A stretch of DNA of 64,000 nucleotides from Pseudomonas frederiksbergensis (GCF_000802155.2 NZ_JQGJ02000003.1:62001-126000); one strand, 5' to 3'. Shown: positions 42,019-52,663, numbered from the stretch's first letter. A program made the numbers and translations. Notes: a model not told the origin generated them from the letters alone.

Positions 42019-43824
42019 TTAGTAGCCCAGCGCGAAGTCTTCTTCTTTCATGTCCATCAGGTTGTTGGCGCCCGACAGCATGGTGGCCACGTGGGTACGA
42101 GTTCGCGGCAGGATGCGCTGGAAGTAGAAGCGCGCGGTCTGCAGCTTGGCCGTGTAGAACGCCTCTTCGCTGGTGCCAGCTGCGAGTTTTTCCGCCGCCA
42201 GGCGCGCCATGTCGGCCCAGAAGTAAGCCAGGCAGGCGTAGCCGGAGTACATCAGGTAATCCACCGAGGCCGCGCCGACTTCTTCGCGATCCTTCATGGC
42301 CGCCATGCCGACCTTCATGGTCAGCTCGCCCCATTCCTTGTTCAACGCAGCCAGGGGTTCGACGAACTCCTTGACCGCTTCGTTGCCTTCGTTGCCCTGG
42401 CAGAACTTGTGGACGATCTTGGTGAAGCCCTTGAGCGCTTCGCCCTGGGTCATCAGTACTTTGCGACCCAGCAGGTCCAAGGCCTGGATACCAGTGGTGC
42501 CTTCGTACAGCATCGAGATACGGCTGTCGCGTACGTTCTGCTCCATGCCCCACTCGGCAATGAAGCCGTGGCCGCCGTAGATCTGCACGCCGTGGTTGGC
42601 CGACTCAAAGCCGACTTCGGTCATGAAGGCCTTGGCGATCGGGGTCATGAACGCCAGCAGCGCATCAGCCTTCTTCTTCTCTTCTTCGTCCACGCCGTAT
42701 TTGACGATGTCGACCTGCTTGGCGGTGAAGTAGACCATCGCCCGGTTACCTTCGGCGAAGGCTTTCATGGTCAGCAGCATGCGACGCACATCAGGGTGCA
42801 CAATGATCGGGTCGGCGGCCTTGTCCGGCGCTTTCGGACCAGTCAGGGAACGCATTTGCAGGCGGTCGCGGGCATATTTCAGGCCGCCCTGGAAGCCGAT
42901 CTCGGCGTGGGCAAGGCCTTGCAGTGCGGTCCCCAAGCGTGCGGTGTTCATGAAGGTGAACATGCAGTTCAGGCCTTTGTTCGCCGGGCCGATCAGGAAA
43001 CCGGTGGCCGCGTCGAAGTTCATCACGCAGGTGGCGTTGCCGTGGATGCCCATCTTGTGTTCCAGGGAACCGCAGCTCACGGCGTTGCGCTGACCCACGG
43101 TGCCATCGGCGTTAGGCAGGAATTTGGGCACGATGAACAGCGAGATGCCCTTGGTGCCAGCCGGTGCGTCCGGCAGGCGTGCCAACACGATGTGGACGAT
43201 GTTGTCGGCCATGTCGTGTTCGCCGGCAGAAATGAAGATCTTGGTGCCGGTTACTTTGTAGGAGCCGTCAGCCTGAGGCTCGGCCTTGGTACGCAGCATG
43301 CCCAGGTCGGTGCCGCAGTGCGGTTCGGTCAGGCACATGGTGCCGGTCCATTCGCCGGACACCAGCTTGGTCAGGTAGGCCTCTTGCTGCTCGGGCGTAC
43401 CGTGCTCGGAAATGGTGTTCATCGCGCCATGGGACAGGCCTGGGTACATGCCCCACGACCAGTTGGCTTCGCCGACCATCTCGCTGATCGCCAGGCCCAG
43501 GGACTCCGGCAGACCTTGACCGCCGTGCTCTACGTCGTGGGCAAGGCTTGGCCAGCCACCTTCGACGAACTGCTTGTAGGCTTCCTTGAAGCCGGTCGGC
43601 GTTTTCACACCGGACTCGCTCCAGGTGCAACCTTCAAGGTCACCCACGCGATTCAGCGGCGCCAGTACCTGCTCACAAAACTTGGCGCCTTCTTCGAGAA
43701 TGGCGTCAACCATGTCCGGAGTTGCGTCCTGGCAAGCCGGAAGGCTCTGATAATGCGCTTCGTAGCCAAGCAGTTCGTCACGAACGAAGCGAATATCACG
43801 CAAGGGGGCCTTGTAGTCAGGCAT
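42019..43824 (-). CDS. Acyl-CoA dehydrogenase (paralogue 3, PA0506/FadE1-like)
   Basis: This 601-residue protein starts [13 protein letters not shown] and has the same motif set as its paralogues ([76 protein letters not shown]). In P. aeruginosa the gene at this position (PA0506) is reported as FadE1, acting on long-chain acyl-CoA; the same role is inferred here. Tandem PsrA-like sites lie 60-90 bp upstream, which fits induction by long-chain fatty acids, and a clear terminator follows. Confidence 0.92.
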   Translation of the reverse strand: MPDYKAPLRDIRFVRDELLGYEAHYQSLPACQDATPDMVDAILEEGAKFCEQVLAPLNRVGDLEGCTWSESGVKTPTGFKEAYKQFVEGGWPSLAHDVEHGGQGLPESLGLAISEMVGEANWSWGMYPGLSHGAMNTISEHGTPEQQEAYLTKLVSGEWTGTMCLTEPHCGTDLGMLRTKAEPQADGSYKVTGTKIFISAGEHDMADNIVHIVLARLPDAPAGTKGISLFIVPKFLPNADGTVGQRNAVSCGSLEHKMGIHGNATCVMNFDAATGFLIGPANKGLNCMFTFMNTARLGTALQGLAHAEIGFQGGLKYARDRLQMRSLTGPKAPDKAADPIIVHPDVRRMLLTMKAFAEGNRAMVYFTAKQVDIVKYGVDEEEKKKADALLAFMTPIAKAFMTEVGFESANHGVQIYGGHGFIAEWGMEQNVRDSRISMLYEGTTGIQALDLLGRKVLMTQGEALKGFTKIVHKFCQGNEGNEAVKEFVEPLAALNKEWGELTMKVGMAAMKDREEVGAASVDYLMYSGYACLAYFWADMARLAAEKLAAGTSEEAFYTAKLQTARFYFQRILPRTRTHVATMLSGANNLMDMKEEDFALGY

Positions 43825-43885
43825 AGCGATAAACCTCTGCTGATGTAACCGGGAATGAATGACCGCGGCGAATTGTTGTGACGGT

Positions 43886-43912
43886 CAAACAGGTGTTTGA
43901 AACATACGTTTA
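43886..43912. promoter_or_regulatory. Tandem PsrA-type operator
   Basis: CAAAC-AGGT-GTTTG (43886-43899) is followed with one shared base by GAAAC-ATAC-GTTTA (43899-43912). Both fit the PsrA consensus (G/C)AAAC-N2-4-GTTT(G/C), the first exactly, the second with one change. PsrA is the fatty-acid-responsive TetR repressor of beta-oxidation genes in Pseudomonas. The site is 62 bp upstream of the dehydrogenase start. Confidence 0.7.
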
Positions 43913-44054
43913 CGCCCAAATCTTGTCAAGCGTCGATCTTTTGCCGTTCGTCATCAGCTTAAAAAAATGGCGGACACGGGAAATTCCATCGCAATGAAGA
44001 ATTCGCAATGCGCGTAGGAAAAGATTAGTTGAGCAATAGGACGTTAGAGACAAG

Positions 44055-44078
44055 AACGCCGCGAATAATCGCGGCGTT
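44055..44078. terminator. Terminator hairpin between convergently read regions
   Basis: AACGCCGCGA / TCGCGGCGTT (loop ATAA) forms a 10-bp perfect stem followed by TTTTC on the plus strand and GTTCTTGTC on the minus strand. It lies just past the stop of the small gene at 44102 and would end its leftward transcript. Confidence 0.7.
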
Positions 44079-44101
44079 TTCGTGAATCTGGAAGAACAGG
44101 G

Positions 44102-44398
44102 TCAGGCAAACGTATCGATCAATGTACCGAGCATTTCGTCGGATGCCTTGGCGACGTTCACGCCCAATTGCACCTGGAACTTGCCCTGGGCCAAGTCGAC
44201 CATGTTGCTGGCCAGGTCTGATTGCTGGCTGCGATCCACTGACCGCAAGCGATCGACCTGTACCTCGGACGACTGGCTGGTGACCGAACGCTCGATCGTG
44301 TTGTTGGCGATCTGGCTGGAGGCCTGATCGACACGGTTCTGCCCTGTCTGAATCGTGCTCAGACCGGCATAGAACGCGGTGTTTCCTGAGATTTCCAT
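44102..44398 (-). CDS. Small conserved protein, flagellar-rod-like N-terminus
   Basis: This 98-residue protein contains GLSTIQTGQNRVDQASSQIANNTIE, a pattern like the N-terminal coiled segment of flagellar rod/hook proteins and of short putative motility proteins. It lacks the rest of such proteins. It sits between bioD and the acyl-CoA dehydrogenase gene, as the hypothetical gene PA0505 does in P. aeruginosa. The function is unknown; the rod-like resemblance is only a hint. Confidence 0.65.
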   Translation of the reverse strand: MEISGNTAFYAGLSTIQTGQNRVDQASSQIANNTIERSVTSQSSEVQVDRLRSVDRSQQSDLASNMVDLAQGKFQVQLGVNVAKASDEMLGTLIDTFA

Positions 44399-44517
44399 GG
44401 CGGGGCTCGTCTACTTGAAGGGGTCGACATCGGCATTGAATCAGATGGCTAGGCAAAAGGCCCGACAAAAACACTAATGGCACAGTGCCTTGTCATAGGC
44501 AAAACCTTGGCGAAATA

Positions 44518-45198
44518 TCAGTCAAGCAGATCCAATTGCAGGTGTCCGGCCACCGCTTCGGCCGTCACGCTCTGGATTCGCGCCACCCTGCCCAGGCACG
44601 GCGCTGGAAGTCGTTCGGCCAGGGTTGCCAGGTTTTCCTCCAGGCGAGAGGTGGCCGGGTCGATGATATTCGCGACCCAACCGGCAAGCGGCAAGCCGTC
44701 ACGGGCGATAGCCTCGGCGGTCAGCAACGCATGGCTGATACACCCCAGGCGCACGCCCACCACCAGGATCACCGGCAAGTCCAACGCAATTGCCAAGTCG
44801 GAAAGATTGTCCTGGCCGGACAGCGGCACGCGCCAACCGCCCGCGCCTTCAATCAAGGTGAAATCGGCGCCCAGCGCCAGCACTTCGCGCATCGGACTTA
44901 GCAGCGACTGCACCGTCAACGCAACACCCGCCTCCCGGGCAGCCAAGTGCGGCGCTATGGCCGGTTCGAACGCCACCGGATTGACCTGCGCATAAGTCAA
45001 CGGCACCGAGCATTCGGCCAGCAGCGCCAAGGCATCAGCGTTGCGCAGGCCCTTGGGCGTCACGTCGCAGCCAGAGGCCACGGGCTTTCCGGCTGCCGTG
45101 CTCATGCCGGCTTGTCGCGCTGCGTGCAGCAGGCCCGCTGCAACGGTGGTCTTGCCTACATCGGTGTCGGTGCCGGTAATGAAATAGGCCTGGCTCAT
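44518..45198 (-). CDS. bioD: Dethiobiotin synthase BioD
   Basis: This 226-residue enzyme has the P-loop GTDTDVGKT at residues 9-17 and the second motif [11 protein letters not shown]. It closes the ureido ring of dethiobiotin from 7,8-diaminopelargonic acid, CO2 and ATP. It is the last gene of the bio operon and overlaps bioC by four bases. Confidence 0.96.
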   Translation of the reverse strand: MSQAYFITGTDTDVGKTTVAAGLLHAARQAGMSTAAGKPVASGCDVTPKGLRNADALALLAECSVPLTYAQVNPVAFEPAIAPHLAAREAGVALTVQSLLSPMREVLALGADFTLIEGAGGWRVPLSGQDNLSDLAIALDLPVILVVGVRLGCISHALLTAEAIARDGLPLAGWVANIIDPATSRLEENLATLAERLPAPCLGRVARIQSVTAEAVAGHLQLDLLD

Positions 45199-46007
45199 AG
45201 CGGTTTCTCCAATACGACGTAGACCACTTGGTAGGTCGCCGGCAGCCCTTGTGCCTGACGAAACTGCTCATAGGCTTCAACCAGCGCAAGGATCCGCGCC
45301 CTGCCCGTCAAGCCGCCAGGGCGGCCAGGGTTCAGATTATGGGCACCCAGTGCTTTCAATTCGTGGGTCAGGCTGCGCACATCAGGGTAATGCAATACAT
45401 GGGGGCGATTTTCAAGGCTGACGACATTCAGCCCGCTGTCCGCGCAGAGCTGTTGATACGTCTCGAATCCACGGAAACGGTTGACGTGCACCATGCCATC
45501 CACCTGACGCCAGCTGTCGCGCAATTCGTACAAAGTGCCCGCGCAGAGACTGCTGAAGGCGAACACTCCGCCCGGTTTCAAGACCCGATGGGCCTCGCTC
45601 AGCACCGAAGCAAAATCGGCACACCACTGCACCGCCAGGCTGGAGAACACCAGGTCGCAACTCGCCGCCTGCAAAGGCAGCCGCTCGGCATCGCCGGCAA
45701 TAAAATGCGCGGCGCCACCTTGGGGACGAGCATGATTGAGCATACCTTCGGCGATATCCAGCGCCAGGCCGCTGTCTTCGCCGAAACGAGCACCCAACGC
45801 GCGGGTGAAGTAGCCGGTGCCGCAACCCAAGTCCAGCCAACGTTGCGCAATGAACGAGGGCGACAAGCGCCCTAACAACTGTTGGCCGACGTCGCGCTGC
45901 AACTCGGCCACGCTGTCATAGCTGGCTGCCGCCCGGGAAAACGAAGCCGCCACCTGGCGCTTGTCGGGCAAGGCGTCGGGCACACGGGGAAGAGACAAAT
46001 CAGTCAT
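45195..46007 (-). CDS. bioC: Malonyl-ACP O-methyltransferase BioC
   Basis: This 270-residue SAM-dependent methyltransferase has motif [15 protein letters not shown] and an N-terminal BioC helix ([16 protein letters not shown]). It methylates malonyl-ACP so that the fatty-acid pathway can build the pimelate chain. The ATG at 46007 overlaps the bioH end by eight bases; an ATG four codons earlier (46019) is possible. Confidence 0.94.
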   Translation of the reverse strand: MTDLSLPRVPDALPDKRQVAASFSRAAASYDSVAELQRDVGQQLLGRLSPSFIAQRWLDLGCGTGYFTRALGARFGEDSGLALDIAEGMLNHARPQGGAAHFIAGDAERLPLQAASCDLVFSSLAVQWCADFASVLSEAHRVLKPGGVFAFSSLCAGTLYELRDSWRQVDGMVHVNRFRGFETYQQLCADSGLNVVSLENRPHVLHYPDVRSLTHELKALGAHNLNPGRPGGLTGRARILALVEAYEQFRQAQGLPATYQVVYVVLEKPL

Positions 46008-46731
46008 CACCGGACTCATGCAAAAAAGCCTGGATCGCCGCCGCTACACCGTGCGGGTCCTCCAGAAGGAATCCGTGGCCGGCCTGTTCGATCAGACCGA
46101 TTTCGACATCCGGCAGCAACGCCAGCAACTCGCCCGCCGCCTCGGCCGGCACCAAGGCGTCGAGCCCGGCAAACAGATGCAGTTGCGGACCACGAAAACT
46201 CTGCAACGCGGTGCGCGTGTCCAATTGCGCGAGCAATTCGAGCCCGGCCATCAATACTTGCGGCGAAGTGCCCGGCGCCCCGGCCAGCAGCAGTCGTGAC
46301 AACCCGCGCGGATCGCTGCAGCCCTGGGCACAGAGCAGGCTGAAACGCTTGAGGGTCTGGCGTGGGTCGGCCGCACACCCTGCAAGAAATCCGTCGAAGG
46401 TCTCGCCGGCCATTGCGCTCGGCCATTGTTCATGGGCGACGAAAGACGGATTACTGGCCAGAGTCAGCAAGCCGCAACAGCGCTCGCCCCGCCGCGCCGC
46501 CAATGCCGAGGCCAACATGCCGCCCAAGGACCAGCCGCCGACCCAGGCGTCCTGAGGCACAGCGGCGTCCAGTTCGTCGAGCCACTCATCAGGATCGCTC
46601 GACAGCAATGCCGGCAGCGGCTCGACTTCTACGTGCAAGTGTTCGTCGAGCCCTTGCAGGGCCGCCGCCAGCGGCTCCAGCGGAGAAACGCCCAGACCCC
46701 AACCGGGCAACAGGATCAGTCGATCACGCAT
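46000..46731 (-). CDS. bioH: Pimeloyl-ACP methyl ester esterase BioH
   Basis: This 243-residue alpha/beta hydrolase has the nucleophile elbow GWSLGG (Ser68), with Asp in AGLDALVP and His in [11 protein letters not shown]. It removes the methyl ester once the pimeloyl chain is complete. The ATG at 46731 overlaps the bioF end by eight bases; an ATG nine codons upstream (46758) is less likely. Confidence 0.94.
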   Translation of the reverse strand: MRDRLILLPGWGLGVSPLEPLAAALQGLDEHLHVEVEPLPALLSSDPDEWLDELDAAVPQDAWVGGWSLGGMLASALAARRGERCCGLLTLASNPSFVAHEQWPSAMAGETFDGFLAGCAADPRQTLKRFSLLCAQGCSDPRGLSRLLLAGAPGTSPQVLMAGLELLAQLDTRTALQSFRGPQLHLFAGLDALVPAEAAGELLALLPDVEIGLIEQAGHGFLLEDPHGVAAAIQAFLHESGDD

Positions 46732-47902
46732 GGCTTGGCTCCGGTCCCAGTTGGACAAAACACTCTGCCAGTGCCTCTAACAATAGTTGCACCTGGGCTT
46801 CGCTGTGTGCGGCCGTCAAGGTGACCCGCAGGCGGGCGCTGCCGGCCGGCACGGTGGGCGGGCGGATTGCCGTGACCATCAGCCCGCGCTCACGCAACAT
46901 CTGCGACAAGCACATGGCCCGCCCCGCATCGCCAATCAGGATCGGCTGGATAGGCGTGAAACTGTCCATCAGTTGCAAACCAATCTGCTCGGCGCCTTGG
47001 CGGAACTGACGGATCAGCCGCTGCAGATGCTCTCGTCGCCAATGTTCGCTGCGCAGCAGTTCCAGGCTCTTGAGCGTCGCGCAGGCCAGGGCCGGCGGTT
47101 GGCTGGTGGTGTAGATGTAGGGGCGTGCGAACTGGATCAGGCTTTCGATCAGTTCTTCACTGCCCGCCACAAAGGCACCGGCGGTACCAAAGGCCTTGCC
47201 CAGTGTGCCGACCAGCACGGGCACGTCTTCCTGGCTCAGGCCGAAATGTTCGACGACACCGCCGCCGCTAACGCCCAACGTGCCGAAACCGTGGGCATCG
47301 TCGACCATCAGCCAGGCGCCCTTGGCCTTGGCTTCACGGACGAGGGCCGGCAAGTCGGCGATGTCGCCATCCATGCTGAACACCCCATCGGTGACCACCA
47401 AAGTGTCGCCCACGGCTTTTTCCAAGCGTTGGGCCAGGCTTCGGGCGTCGTTGTGCAGGTAGCGATTGAAACGCGCACCGGACAGCAACCCGGCGTCGAG
47501 CAGCGAGGCGTGGTTAAGACGATCCTCCAGCACTGTGTCGCCCTGCCCCACCAGCGCAGTGACCGCGCCGAGATTGGCCATGTAGCCCGTGGTGAACAGC
47601 AACGCCCGCGGGCGCCCCGTCAGGTCGGCCAAGGCTTCTTCCAGGGCGTGATGCGGGCCGCTGTGACCGATTACCAGATGAGATGCCCCACCCCCGACGC
47701 CCCAACGGGCCGCCCCGGCGCGCCAGGCTTCGATCACTTGCGGATGATTGGCCAGGCCCAGGTAATCGTTGTTGCAAAATGCCAACAACGGCCGGCCGTC
47801 CACCACCACTTCCGGGCCCTGGGGGCTTTCAAGCAGCGGGCGCTGGCGATAGAGATTGTCGGCACGACGGGCAGCCAGGCGTGCGGCGAGATCGAAGGGC
47901 AT
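46724..47902 (-). CDS. bioF: 8-amino-7-oxononanoate synthase BioF
   Basis: This 392-residue PLP enzyme is of standard length. It has [12 protein letters not shown], the Asp of [16 protein letters not shown] and [10 protein letters not shown], and the PLP lysine in [15 protein letters not shown]. It condenses pimeloyl-ACP with alanine. The ATG at 47902 is preferred over 47923. It follows bioB after a 90-bp gap containing a REP element. Confidence 0.96.
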   Translation of the reverse strand: MPFDLAARLAARRADNLYRQRPLLESPQGPEVVVDGRPLLAFCNNDYLGLANHPQVIEAWRAGAARWGVGGGASHLVIGHSGPHHALEEALADLTGRPRALLFTTGYMANLGAVTALVGQGDTVLEDRLNHASLLDAGLLSGARFNRYLHNDARSLAQRLEKAVGDTLVVTDGVFSMDGDIADLPALVREAKAKGAWLMVDDAHGFGTLGVSGGGVVEHFGLSQEDVPVLVGTLGKAFGTAGAFVAGSEELIESLIQFARPYIYTTSQPPALACATLKSLELLRSEHWRREHLQRLIRQFRQGAEQIGLQLMDSFTPIQPILIGDAGRAMCLSQMLRERGLMVTAIRPPTVPAGSARLRVTLTAAHSEAQVQLLLEALAECFVQLGPEPSHA

Positions 47903-47947
47903 GCAGGCCTCGGGGTGAACCATTTATTCAAGACAGATAAATCCAAT

Positions 47948-47973
47948 GCGGGAGCGGGCTTGCTCGCTCCCAC
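47948..47973. repeat. REP palindrome between bioB and bioF
   Basis: GCGGGAGCGGGCTTGCTCGC followed by TCCCAC is a short REP hairpin in the bioB-bioF gap. It may affect mRNA stability so that bioB is expressed differently from the rest of the operon. Confidence 0.65.
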
Positions 47974-47991
47974 ACCTGGTTTTGCGTGAAC

Positions 47992-49047
47992 TCAAACAGC
48001 CGCGTTATAGAACTGCTCGCTGCTCTTTTGCTCCACCAGCGCCTGTTCGATTGCCGCCTGGTGCACCTCATCGGCATGCTCTTCGCGGGCTTCGGGCTGG
48101 ATGCCCAGGCGCGCGAACAATTGCATGTCCTTGTCGGCTTGCGGGTTGGCGGTGGTCAGCAGCTTATCGCCGTAGAAAATCGAGTTCGCGCCGGCAAAAA
48201 ACGCCAGGGCCTGCATCTGCTCGTTCATCGCTTCGCGGCCGGCAGAGAGGCGTACGTGGGATTTAGGCATCAGGATCCGCGCCACGGCGAGCATGCGGAT
48301 GAAATCGAAGGGATCGACGTCCTCGGCATTCTCCAGCGGCGTGCCGGCGACCTTCACCAGCATGTTGATCGGAACCGATTCCGGGTGCTCCGGCAGGTTC
48401 GCCAGTTGGATCAGCAGATTGGCGCGGTCGTCCAGGGACTCGCCCATGCCCAGGATGCCGCCGGAGCAGATCTTCATCCCCGAGTCACGCACGTAGGCCA
48501 GGGTTTGCAGGCGCTCGCTGTAGGTGCGCGTGGTGATGATGCTGCCGTAGAACTCAGGCGAGGTGTCCAGGTTGTGGTTGTAGTAATCCAGGCCGGCCTG
48601 GGCCAGTGCTTCGGTCTGCTCCTGGTCGAGGCGACCCAAGGTCATGCAGGTTTCCAAGCCCATGGCCTTCACGCCCTTGACCATCTCCAGCACGTAAGGC
48701 ATGTCCTTGGCCGACGGGTGCTTCCACGCCGCGCCCATGCAGAACCGGGTCGAACCGATGGCCTTGGCGCGCGCGGCCTCTTCGAGGACCTTCTGCACTT
48801 CCAGCAACTTCTCTTTTTCCAGCCCGGTGTTGTAGTGGCCGGACTGCGGACAATATTTGCAATCTTCCGGACAAGCGCCGGTCTTGATCGACAGCAGCGT
48901 GGAAACCTGGACGCGATTGGCGTCGAAGTGCGCGCGGTGCACGGTCTGCGCCTGGAACAGCAGGTCATTGAATGGCTGAACGAAGAGTGCTTTGACTTCG
49001 GCCAAAGACCAGTCATGACGCAGGTTGGCAGTGGTGCTGGCGCTCAT
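47992..49047 (-). CDS. bioB: Biotin synthase BioB (radical SAM)
   Basis: This 351-residue enzyme has the radical SAM motif C59-x3-C63-x2-C66 (ACPEDCKYC), followed by [12 protein letters not shown], and the substrate-binding region [11 protein letters not shown]. It inserts sulphur into dethiobiotin. The ATG at 49047 gives the family length; the frame is open up to 49149 but that part is leader. A BirA-type operator and promoter lie 75-130 bp upstream. It is the first gene of bioB-F-H-C-D. Confidence 0.97.
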   Translation of the reverse strand: MSASTTANLRHDWSLAEVKALFVQPFNDLLFQAQTVHRAHFDANRVQVSTLLSIKTGACPEDCKYCPQSGHYNTGLEKEKLLEVQKVLEEAARAKAIGSTRFCMGAAWKHPSAKDMPYVLEMVKGVKAMGLETCMTLGRLDQEQTEALAQAGLDYYNHNLDTSPEFYGSIITTRTYSERLQTLAYVRDSGMKICSGGILGMGESLDDRANLLIQLANLPEHPESVPINMLVKVAGTPLENAEDVDPFDFIRMLAVARILMPKSHVRLSAGREAMNEQMQALAFFAGANSIFYGDKLLTTANPQADKDMQLFARLGIQPEAREEHADEVHQAAIEQALVEQKSSEQFYNAAV

Positions 49048-49120
49048 GGGCATTTCCTTGATTATGCTTGGCTGGCGCCTTGGGAATCGAATACCCACAG
49101 GCGCGACACGGATGTTCGGC

Positions 49121-49175
49121 ATATTTAAGGAAGAGTCATGCGCTGTCAACCACGATACAAATTACCGGTTTACAT
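49121..49175 (-). promoter_or_regulatory. bioB promoter with BirA-type operator
   Basis: On the minus strand TTGACA (49149-49144) and AAATAT (49126-49121) are 17 bp apart, a plausible sigma-70 promoter. On the plus strand CTGTCAACC (49143-49151), 15 bases, then GGTTTACAT (49167-49175) matches the BirA operator TTGTAAACC-N15-GGTTTACAA at 14 of 18 positions. Bound BirA-biotinyl-AMP would cover the -35 box. The operator lies inside the first 13 codons of comF. Confidence 0.7.
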
Positions 49176-49878
49176 CTGGTTAAAAAACAAACAACCATGC
49201 CTTTTATGCGGTGAGACCACCGACACACCGCAACCCATCTGCACGCCGTGCGAAAGCGAACTGCCTTGGCTCGGCGATCAGTGCAGCGTCTGCGCACTTC
49301 CGCTGCCCACGCCCGCACTTCGCTGCGGCCAATGTGCTACGCGTCCTCCGGCCTTCGAACGGGTCGTGGCGCCATGGATCTATGACTTCCCGGTGGACAC
49401 CTTGGTCACGCGTTTCAAGCATCAGGCGAAGTGGCCGCTTGGACGCTTGCTCGGCGAACTGTTGGCGCAGTCGGTCCAGCATCATTTTGATGAAGGGCTG
49501 GAGCGACCCGATGCGCTGGTGCCGGTGCCATTGGCGGCTCGACGATTACGCCAGCGCGGGTTCAACCAGGCGACATTGCTGGCCCGCTGGCTGAGCGGGC
49601 CGCTGGAAATACCTTGCGAAGAAAACCTGCTGCAACGCGTCCAGGACACGCCTGCACAACAAGCCCTCGACGCCCCGGCAAGACGTCGGAACCTGCGCCA
49701 CGCCTTCGCCCTGGCGCCTGGCGCCACCTTGCGAAACCGTCACCTGGCGCTGGTGGACGACGTGCTCACCACAGGCGCGACGGCCCAGACGCTTGCACGC
49801 CTGCTGCTAGACGCTGGCGCCGCCCGGGTCGATGTGTATTGCCTGGCTCGAACGCCGAAACCCGGCGACCCGGCTTGA
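49138..49878 (+). CDS. comF: ComF-family phosphoribosyltransferase-like protein
   Basis: This 246-residue protein has an N-terminal zinc-finger region with four CxxC pairs (CLLC, CTPC, CSVC, CGQC, residues 21-67) and a C-terminal PRTase domain with [12 protein letters not shown]. ComF proteins are involved in DNA uptake or single-strand processing during natural transformation. The ATG at 49138 has AGGAAG upstream. It is divergent from bioB with 90 bp between the start codons, an arrangement shared with other pseudomonads. Confidence 0.9.
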   Translation: MRCQPRYKLPVYIWLKNKQPCLLCGETTDTPQPICTPCESELPWLGDQCSVCALPLPTPALRCGQCATRPPAFERVVAPWIYDFPVDTLVTRFKHQAKWPLGRLLGELLAQSVQHHFDEGLERPDALVPVPLAARRLRQRGFNQATLLARWLSGPLEIPCEENLLQRVQDTPAQQALDAPARRRNLRHAFALAPGATLRNRHLALVDDVLTTGATAQTLARLLLDAGAARVDVYCLARTPKPGDPA

Positions 49879-49933
49879 CGCGCAGCGGCCGAGGCGCCAA
49901 CGTCCAGGCATCAAATCCTGCGCAGCCCTTGTC

Positions 49934-50698
49934 ATGTCATTGCCTACACTCCTGACCCAGCACATCGTCCGCCGACCACAACGCATTGCGCTGTTGCAGC
50001 ACATCGCCGAGCAGGGCTCGATCACCCGGGCGGCCAAGAGCGCCGGGCTGAGCTACAAGGGAGCATGGGATGCGATCGATGAGTTGAATAACCTGGCGGA
50101 CCGGCCACTGGTCGAGCGCAGCGTTGGCGGCAAGGGCGGTGGTGGCGCAAAGCTGTCGGAGGAAGGCTTGCGCGTGTTGCGTCTTTACCAGCGCCTGCAA
50201 ACCTTGCAGGCGCAACTTCTGGAAGCCAGCGAGGACGCTGGCGACCTGGGCTTGCTCAGTCGCCTGATGCTGCGCACCAGCGCCCGAAACCAATTGCATG
50301 GCAAGGTCTTGACCATCACAGCCCAGGGCCACAACGATCACGTGCGCCTGGAACTGGCCCGCGGCCTGGTCATCGAAGCGCAGATCACCCACGACAGTAC
50401 AGTGCGCCTGGAATTGGAGATCGGCACCGAAGTGGTCGCCCTGATCAAGGCCGGCTGGCTGGAGCTGTACTCCGCCGATCAGCCGGAGGATTCGTCGACC
50501 AATAACCTCCAGGGAATCATCGAACACATTGCCATCGCCGAGGACGGGCCCAGCGAAGTGCGTATCGGGCTGCCCAACGGCCAGACCCTTTGCGCACTGG
50601 CCGCCCCATTTCAATTGGCTGAGCGAAACCTGGCCGCAGGTTCAACGGTGCAGGTGCGGTTTTCTTCGACAAATGTGCTGCTCGGCACACCGCTGTAG
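49934..50698 (+). CDS. modE: Molybdate-responsive regulator ModE
   Basis: This 254-residue protein has a LysR-like winged helix N-terminal domain (QGSITRAAKSAGLSYKGAWDAIDELNNLADRPLVERSVGGKGGGGAKLSEEG) and two C-terminal TOBE/Mop domains (residues about 118-184 and 190-254) that bind molybdate. ModE represses molybdate transport genes when molybdate is plentiful. Neither mod transport genes nor molybdoenzyme genes are adjacent here. The ATG at 49934 is the start supported by domain alignment. Confidence 0.92.
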   Translation: MSLPTLLTQHIVRRPQRIALLQHIAEQGSITRAAKSAGLSYKGAWDAIDELNNLADRPLVERSVGGKGGGGAKLSEEGLRVLRLYQRLQTLQAQLLEASEDAGDLGLLSRLMLRTSARNQLHGKVLTITAQGHNDHVRLELARGLVIEAQITHDSTVRLELEIGTEVVALIKAGWLELYSADQPEDSSTNNLQGIIEHIAIAEDGPSEVRIGLPNGQTLCALAAPFQLAERNLAAGSTVQVRFSSTNVLLGTPL

Positions 50699-50762
50699 AG
50701 CGCTGAAACATAATCTTCATCGACCCGCTTTAAGGTGACTGCCAAAACCAGCAGGGAGCCTG

Positions 50763-52661
50763 ATGATGAGCCTATTAGAAGAAAACCAATCCACCGACCT
50801 GGAAAAGATCGTCGGCCTGAGCCGTCGCAGTTTCATCGGCGCTGGCGCCTTGTGCGGCGCGGCGATGTTCCTGGGCGGCAACCTGCTGAGCCGCAGCGTC
50901 ATGGCGGCCGCCGTGAGTGAAGGCAACAAAAGCATGCTGGGCTTCAACAGCATTGCTGCCTCCACCGCCGACACCATCACCTTGCCGCCAGGCTACAAAG
51001 CCTCGGTGCTGATCAGTTGGGGCCAGCCACTGAAGAAAAATGCACCGGCGTTCGACCCCAGCGGCAATGGCACCGCCCGTGCTCAAGAAATGCAGTTTGG
51101 CGACAACAACGACGGCATGAGCCTGTTCGAATTCCCCGGCGACAAAAACCGGGCGCTGTTGGCGATCAACAACGAATACACCAACTACCAATACCTGTTC
51201 CCTCACGGCGGCCAACCGCAATCGGCCGAAGACGTGCGCAAGGCCCAGGCCAGCGAAGGCGTGTCGGTGATCGAAATCCAACGCCGTCGCGGCCAGTGGC
51301 AGTTCGTCCAGGACTCGCGTTACAACCGCCGGATCCATGGCAACACGCCGATTCGCCTGCGTGGCCCGGCAGCCGGGCACGACTTGCTGAAAACAAGTGC
51401 CGACAAGAGTGGCAAGAAAGTGCTCGGCACTTTCCAGAACTGTGCCAACGGCATGACCCCGTGGGGCACCTACCTGACCTGCGAAGAAAACTTCACTGAC
51501 TGCTTCGGCAGCAGCAAGGCGGACCTGCAATTCGACGCGGCACAGAAACGCTATGGCGCGACCGTCGCCAGCAGTGAAATCAACTGGCACTTGCACGACC
51601 CGCGTTTTGACCTGGCGAAGAACCCCAACGAACTCAACCGCCACGGCTGGGTGGTGGAAATCGACCCGTTCGATCCAGAATCCACGCCGGTCAAACGCAC
51701 CGCCCTGGGCCGTTTCAAGCATGAAAACGCGGCCCTGGCGCAGACCAATGACGGTCGCGCTGTGGTGTACATGGGCGACGACGAACGTGGCGAGTTCATC
51801 TACAAGTTCGTCAGCCGCGAGCGCATCAACCATCGCAATGCCAAGGCCAACCGCAACCTGCTGGACCACGGCACGCTGTACGTAGCGCGCTTCGATGCCG
51901 GCGACGGCAACCCGGACCATCCCAAGGGCAAAGGCCAGTGGATCGAACTGACCCATGGCAAGAACGGCATCGACGCCAGCAGCGGTTTCGCTGATCAGGC
52001 CGAGGTGTTGATCCATGCACGCCTGGCCGCCACGGCCGTGGGCGCCACACGCATGGACCGTCCGGAGTGGATCGTGGTCAGCCCCAAGGACGGCCAGGTC
52101 TATTGCACCCTGACCAATAACTCCAAGCGCGGCGAAGCTGGCCAGCCGGTGGATGGGCCGAACCCTCGGGCCAAGAACGTCTACGGGCAGATCCTGCGCT
52201 GGCGCACCGACCGCGACGACCATGCTTCCAAGACCTTCGACTGGGACCTGTTCGTGGTCGCCGGCAACCCGACGGTACACGCCGGCACGCCGAAAGCCGG
52301 ATCGTCCAACATCAACCCGCAGAACATGTTCAACAGCCCCGATGGCCTGGGCTTCGACAAGGCCGGGCGGTTGTGGATCCAGACCGACGGAGACTCGAGC
52401 AACGCGGGCGACTTCGCGGGCATGGGCAACAACCAGATGCTTTGCGCCGACCCCAACAGTGGCGAAATCCGTCGCTTCATGGTCGGGCCGGTAGGCTGCG
52501 AAGTGACCGGCATCAGCTTCGCGCCGGACTACAAGACCCTGTTCGTCGGCATCCAGCATCCCAGCGGTGGCTCGACCTTCCCTGAGCACCTGCCCAACGG
52601 CAAGCCGCGCTCCTCGGTGATGGTGATCACCCGGGAAGACGGCGGGGTCATCGGCGCCTGA
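50763..52661 (+). CDS. PhoX-type alkaline phosphatase (DUF839), Tat-exported
   Basis: This 632-residue protein has a twin-arginine signal (LSRRSFIGAGALCGAAMFLGG, about residues 18-40), so it should be exported folded. The rest is the PhoX/DUF839 beta-propeller, with TPWGTYLTCEENFTDCFG, HGWVVEIDPFDPES, GDDERGEFIYKFVS and the C-terminal GEIRRFMVGPVGCEVTGISFAPD. PhoX enzymes hydrolyse phosphate esters using calcium and iron. Whether it is regulated by phosphate cannot be told from the upstream 64 bp. An ATG at 50766 is an equal alternative. Confidence 0.85.
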   Translation: MMSLLEENQSTDLEKIVGLSRRSFIGAGALCGAAMFLGGNLLSRSVMAAAVSEGNKSMLGFNSIAASTADTITLPPGYKASVLISWGQPLKKNAPAFDPSGNGTARAQEMQFGDNNDGMSLFEFPGDKNRALLAINNEYTNYQYLFPHGGQPQSAEDVRKAQASEGVSVIEIQRRRGQWQFVQDSRYNRRIHGNTPIRLRGPAAGHDLLKTSADKSGKKVLGTFQNCANGMTPWGTYLTCEENFTDCFGSSKADLQFDAAQKRYGATVASSEINWHLHDPRFDLAKNPNELNRHGWVVEIDPFDPESTPVKRTALGRFKHENAALAQTNDGRAVVYMGDDERGEFIYKFVSRERINHRNAKANRNLLDHGTLYVARFDAGDGNPDHPKGKGQWIELTHGKNGIDASSGFADQAEVLIHARLAATAVGATRMDRPEWIVVSPKDGQVYCTLTNNSKRGEAGQPVDGPNPRAKNVYGQILRWRTDRDDHASKTFDWDLFVVAGNPTVHAGTPKAGSSNINPQNMFNSPDGLGFDKAGRLWIQTDGDSSNAGDFAGMGNNQMLCADPNSGEIRRFMVGPVGCEVTGISFAPDYKTLFVGIQHPSGGSTFPEHLPNGKPRSSVMVITREDGGVIGA

Positions 52662-52663
52662 CG

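Noticed and set aside
38474..43848. Long plus-strand frames (652 and 585 codons) opposite acyl-CoA dehydrogenase genes
   Set aside because: Each is the antisense shadow of a clear dehydrogenase and the translations look alike only because the dehydrogenases are paralogues.
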